Of a stretch of DNA of 15,932 nt, positions 15,122-15,932 are shown piece after piece. The first letter of the stretch is position 1, and each line of letters begins with the position of its first letter. Both the position numbers and the translations under genes were made by a program. The notes under the pieces were generated by a model. It ran no database searches. It saw only the letters and a program-made list of their open reading frames with translations, and was not told where the DNA came from. Source of the stretch: Deltaproteobacteria bacterium (GTDB lineage: Bacteria; Desulfobacterota; JADFXK01); NCBI GenBank assembly GCA_015233285.1, contig JADFYA010000030.1, forward strand, positions 1 to 15,932, in the 5' to 3' direction.

Positions 15122-15149
15122 ATTATGCACATAGCCGCAAATAAGTCAA
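15122..15149 (-). promoter_or_regulatory. Sigma70-type promoter for the lipoprotein-FlK-GT-GGDEF/EAL operon
   Basis: On the minus strand, TTGACT (15144-15149, 5 of 6) is followed after 16 bases by CATAAT (15122-15127, 5 of 6). Transcription would begin near 15115, giving a leader of about 110 nt that contains the 15050-15067 hairpin. Confidence 0.6.
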
Positions 15150-15246
15150 TGAAAAATGCAAAGGTTGCAGGATATCTCCAGGAATCAAATCGCCACGCCG
15201 GCAGGCGGGCCCGGAGGGAAGGTCCGACGATGGTCCGTTATCTTGA

Positions 15247-15275
15247 TTGAAAACCGGCGAGAAACCTGGTATAGG
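15247..15275 (+). promoter_or_regulatory. Sigma70-type promoter for the mini-lipoprotein gene
   Basis: TTGAAA (15247-15252, 4 of 6) and TATAGG (15270-15275, 4 of 6) are separated by exactly 17 bases. The start of transcription would fall near 15282, about 40 nt before the ATG at 15323. It is divergent from the operon promoter about 100 bp away. Confidence 0.5.
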
Positions 15276-15322
15276 CATTTAAGGAATAAGAATACTCCAT
15301 GCCTAACCGGGAGGTCAAGCCC

Positions 15323-15502
15323 ATGAACAAGATAATTCTGCTCCTTTTGGCCGCGGCCGCCATCACGCTTGTCGCATGTGATCATGCTCAACTTAATCCG
15401 GGAACTAAAATGGACCAGATGTATATCCAGAGCGGTATGCCCGCTTCCGCTAATCCCTATGAACCTCATCCGGCCATGTCCGACTACGGGTGGCGGGAAT
15501 GA
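15323..15502 (+). CDS. 59-residue mini-lipoprotein
   Basis: This small exported lipoprotein begins MNKIILLLLAAAAITLVAC, with lipobox LVAC and modified C19, leaving a mature chain of only 41 residues. Asp at +2 is the E. coli signal for retention in the inner membrane; whether that rule holds in this organism is unknown. The mature part is polar and rich in Pro, Met and Tyr, with no recognisable domain, and ends DYGWRE. The start is the ATG at 15323, because GGAGGT (15310-15315) lies 7 nt upstream; an ATG eight codons earlier has none. It has its own candidate promoter and is divergent from the repeat-lipoprotein operon. It resembles small entericidin-like or accessory lipoproteins only in size and architecture; the function is unknown. 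Confidence 0.75.
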   Translation: MNKIILLLLAAAAITLVACDHAQLNPGTKMDQMYIQSGMPASANPYEPHPAMSDYGWRE

Positions 15503-15672
15503 TCCTTCCCAACCTGATGATGATGGCTAATCTCACGCCGCAAGGTAAGAATATCCGGTCAGTTACCGAGTAACCGGAACATCGGCCGATTTCCCTTGCC
15601 CTATGAGTAGTCTTGGGTTATATGGATCAAATATACCTCGAGCGGTCATAACAGACCCTTTTCGAGGCGACC

Positions 15673-15686
15673 CGGTTGCCGGTTAC
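15673..15686 (-). repeat. Two heptamers GTAACCG-GCAACCG on the minus strand
   Basis: Read on the minus strand, 15686-15680 is GTAACCG and 15679-15673 is GCAACCG. These belong to the same heptamer family as the three plus-strand arrays. A single extra GTAACCG copy lies at 15570-15576 on the plus strand. Confidence 0.5.
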
Positions 15687-15814
15687 CGGTCAATGACATT
15701 GAGTCAAGGGGTAGGGCAATCGCACCGATTTTATTAATATGGTCCATTCCGATTAAGCCCAACGGCAGCGCCCAACGCTGTTGAATTAAGATTCCAGGTT
15801 TTCTTTTTGCATGA

Positions 15815-15881
15815 CCCAGGGTGGCGCTTCGCTGGGCTAGATTGTTTTTCCCTACGGGGAAATGACTTCCGCAATTCGGAA
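15815..15881. other. Three consecutive stem-loops, one with a C(UACG)G tetraloop
   Basis: The stems are CCCAG/CTGGG (15815-15819 with 15832-15836, enclosing a smaller GCG-CTT-CGC), TTTCCC-TACG-GGGAAA (15847-15862) and TTCCG-CAATT-CGGAA (15867-15881). UACG closed by a C-G pair is one of the very stable UNCG tetraloops. Such a cluster may be a dispersed repeat or a structured RNA. Confidence 0.5.
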
Positions 15882-15932
15882 TCTGGTTCTCCGTCTTGAA
15901 GGTCCATTGTGGGGCTAAATGCACATTAGGTA

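Larger units (their letters stand above)
15503..15932. other. Hairpin-rich intergenic region, no convincing gene
   Basis: In 430 bp up to the window edge I find no gene I can support. It holds GTTAC-CGA-GTAAC (15562-15574), a perfect palindrome ATCGGCCGAT (15581-15590), two heptamers (15673-15686), CAGCG-CCCAA-CGCTG (15766-15780) and three consecutive stem-loops (15815-15881). A 92-codon minus-strand frame (15646-15924) runs through these structures and has no domain. None of the hairpins is followed by a T-run, so no terminator is called. Confidence 0.55.

Noticed and set aside
15646..15924. A 92-codon minus-strand open frame
   Set aside because: It runs through several hairpins and repeats, lacks a clear ribosome site, and shows no domain. 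Its stretch AQRSATLG is, from memory, of the kind produced by translating intergenic repeats.

Overview
The window reads as chromosomal DNA of a Gram-negative, moderately GC-rich bacterium. Lipoproteins with export signals, a PAS protein with a Cys-rich tail and a multi-PAS GGDEF/EAL protein suggest a delta-proteobacterium (Desulfobacterota). That placement is an inference from protein flavour; there is no rRNA or other marker gene here.

Layout from left to right: (i) 1-183, the left edge, with a possible 37-codon C-terminal gene fragment, a 30-bp direct repeat and a short heptamer array. (ii) 184-1611 (-), an M18 aminopeptidase, divergent across a 363-bp gap from (iii) a radical SAM enzyme (1975-3138, +) and the two halves of a heterodimeric ABC exporter (3199-4983 and 4983-7259). 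The two ABC genes overlap at TAATG. The first half carries a degenerate catalytic residue, and the second carries an extra-large loop outside the membrane. (iv) 7464-8291 (+), a membrane-anchored PAS protein ending in a paired CxxC domain, convergent with (v) an alpha/beta hydrolase (8333-9178, -).

(vi) 9291-15007 (-) is a likely operon. In order of transcription it holds a lipoprotein made of eight 39-residue propeller-type repeats, a FlK-like (fluoroacetyl-CoA thioesterase family) hotdog enzyme, a GT4 glycosyltransferase and a four-PAS GGDEF-EAL protein with both catalytic centres intact. The last three genes are separated by only 2 and 6 nt. A good sigma70-type promoter lies upstream of the lipoprotein. 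Divergent from it is (vii) a 59-residue mini-lipoprotein (15323-15502, +). (viii) 15503-15932 holds no convincing gene but is rich in hairpins and repeats.

Taken together, the right half looks like an envelope or exopolysaccharide-related cluster under c-di-GMP signalling, joined to an acyl-CoA thioesterase of unknown substrate. The left half holds an export system of unknown substrate beside a radical SAM enzyme. A degenerate heptanucleotide repeat (consensus near GYAACCC) recurs between genes, directly against gene starts or stops. No rRNA, tRNA, CRISPR array or transposase was seen.
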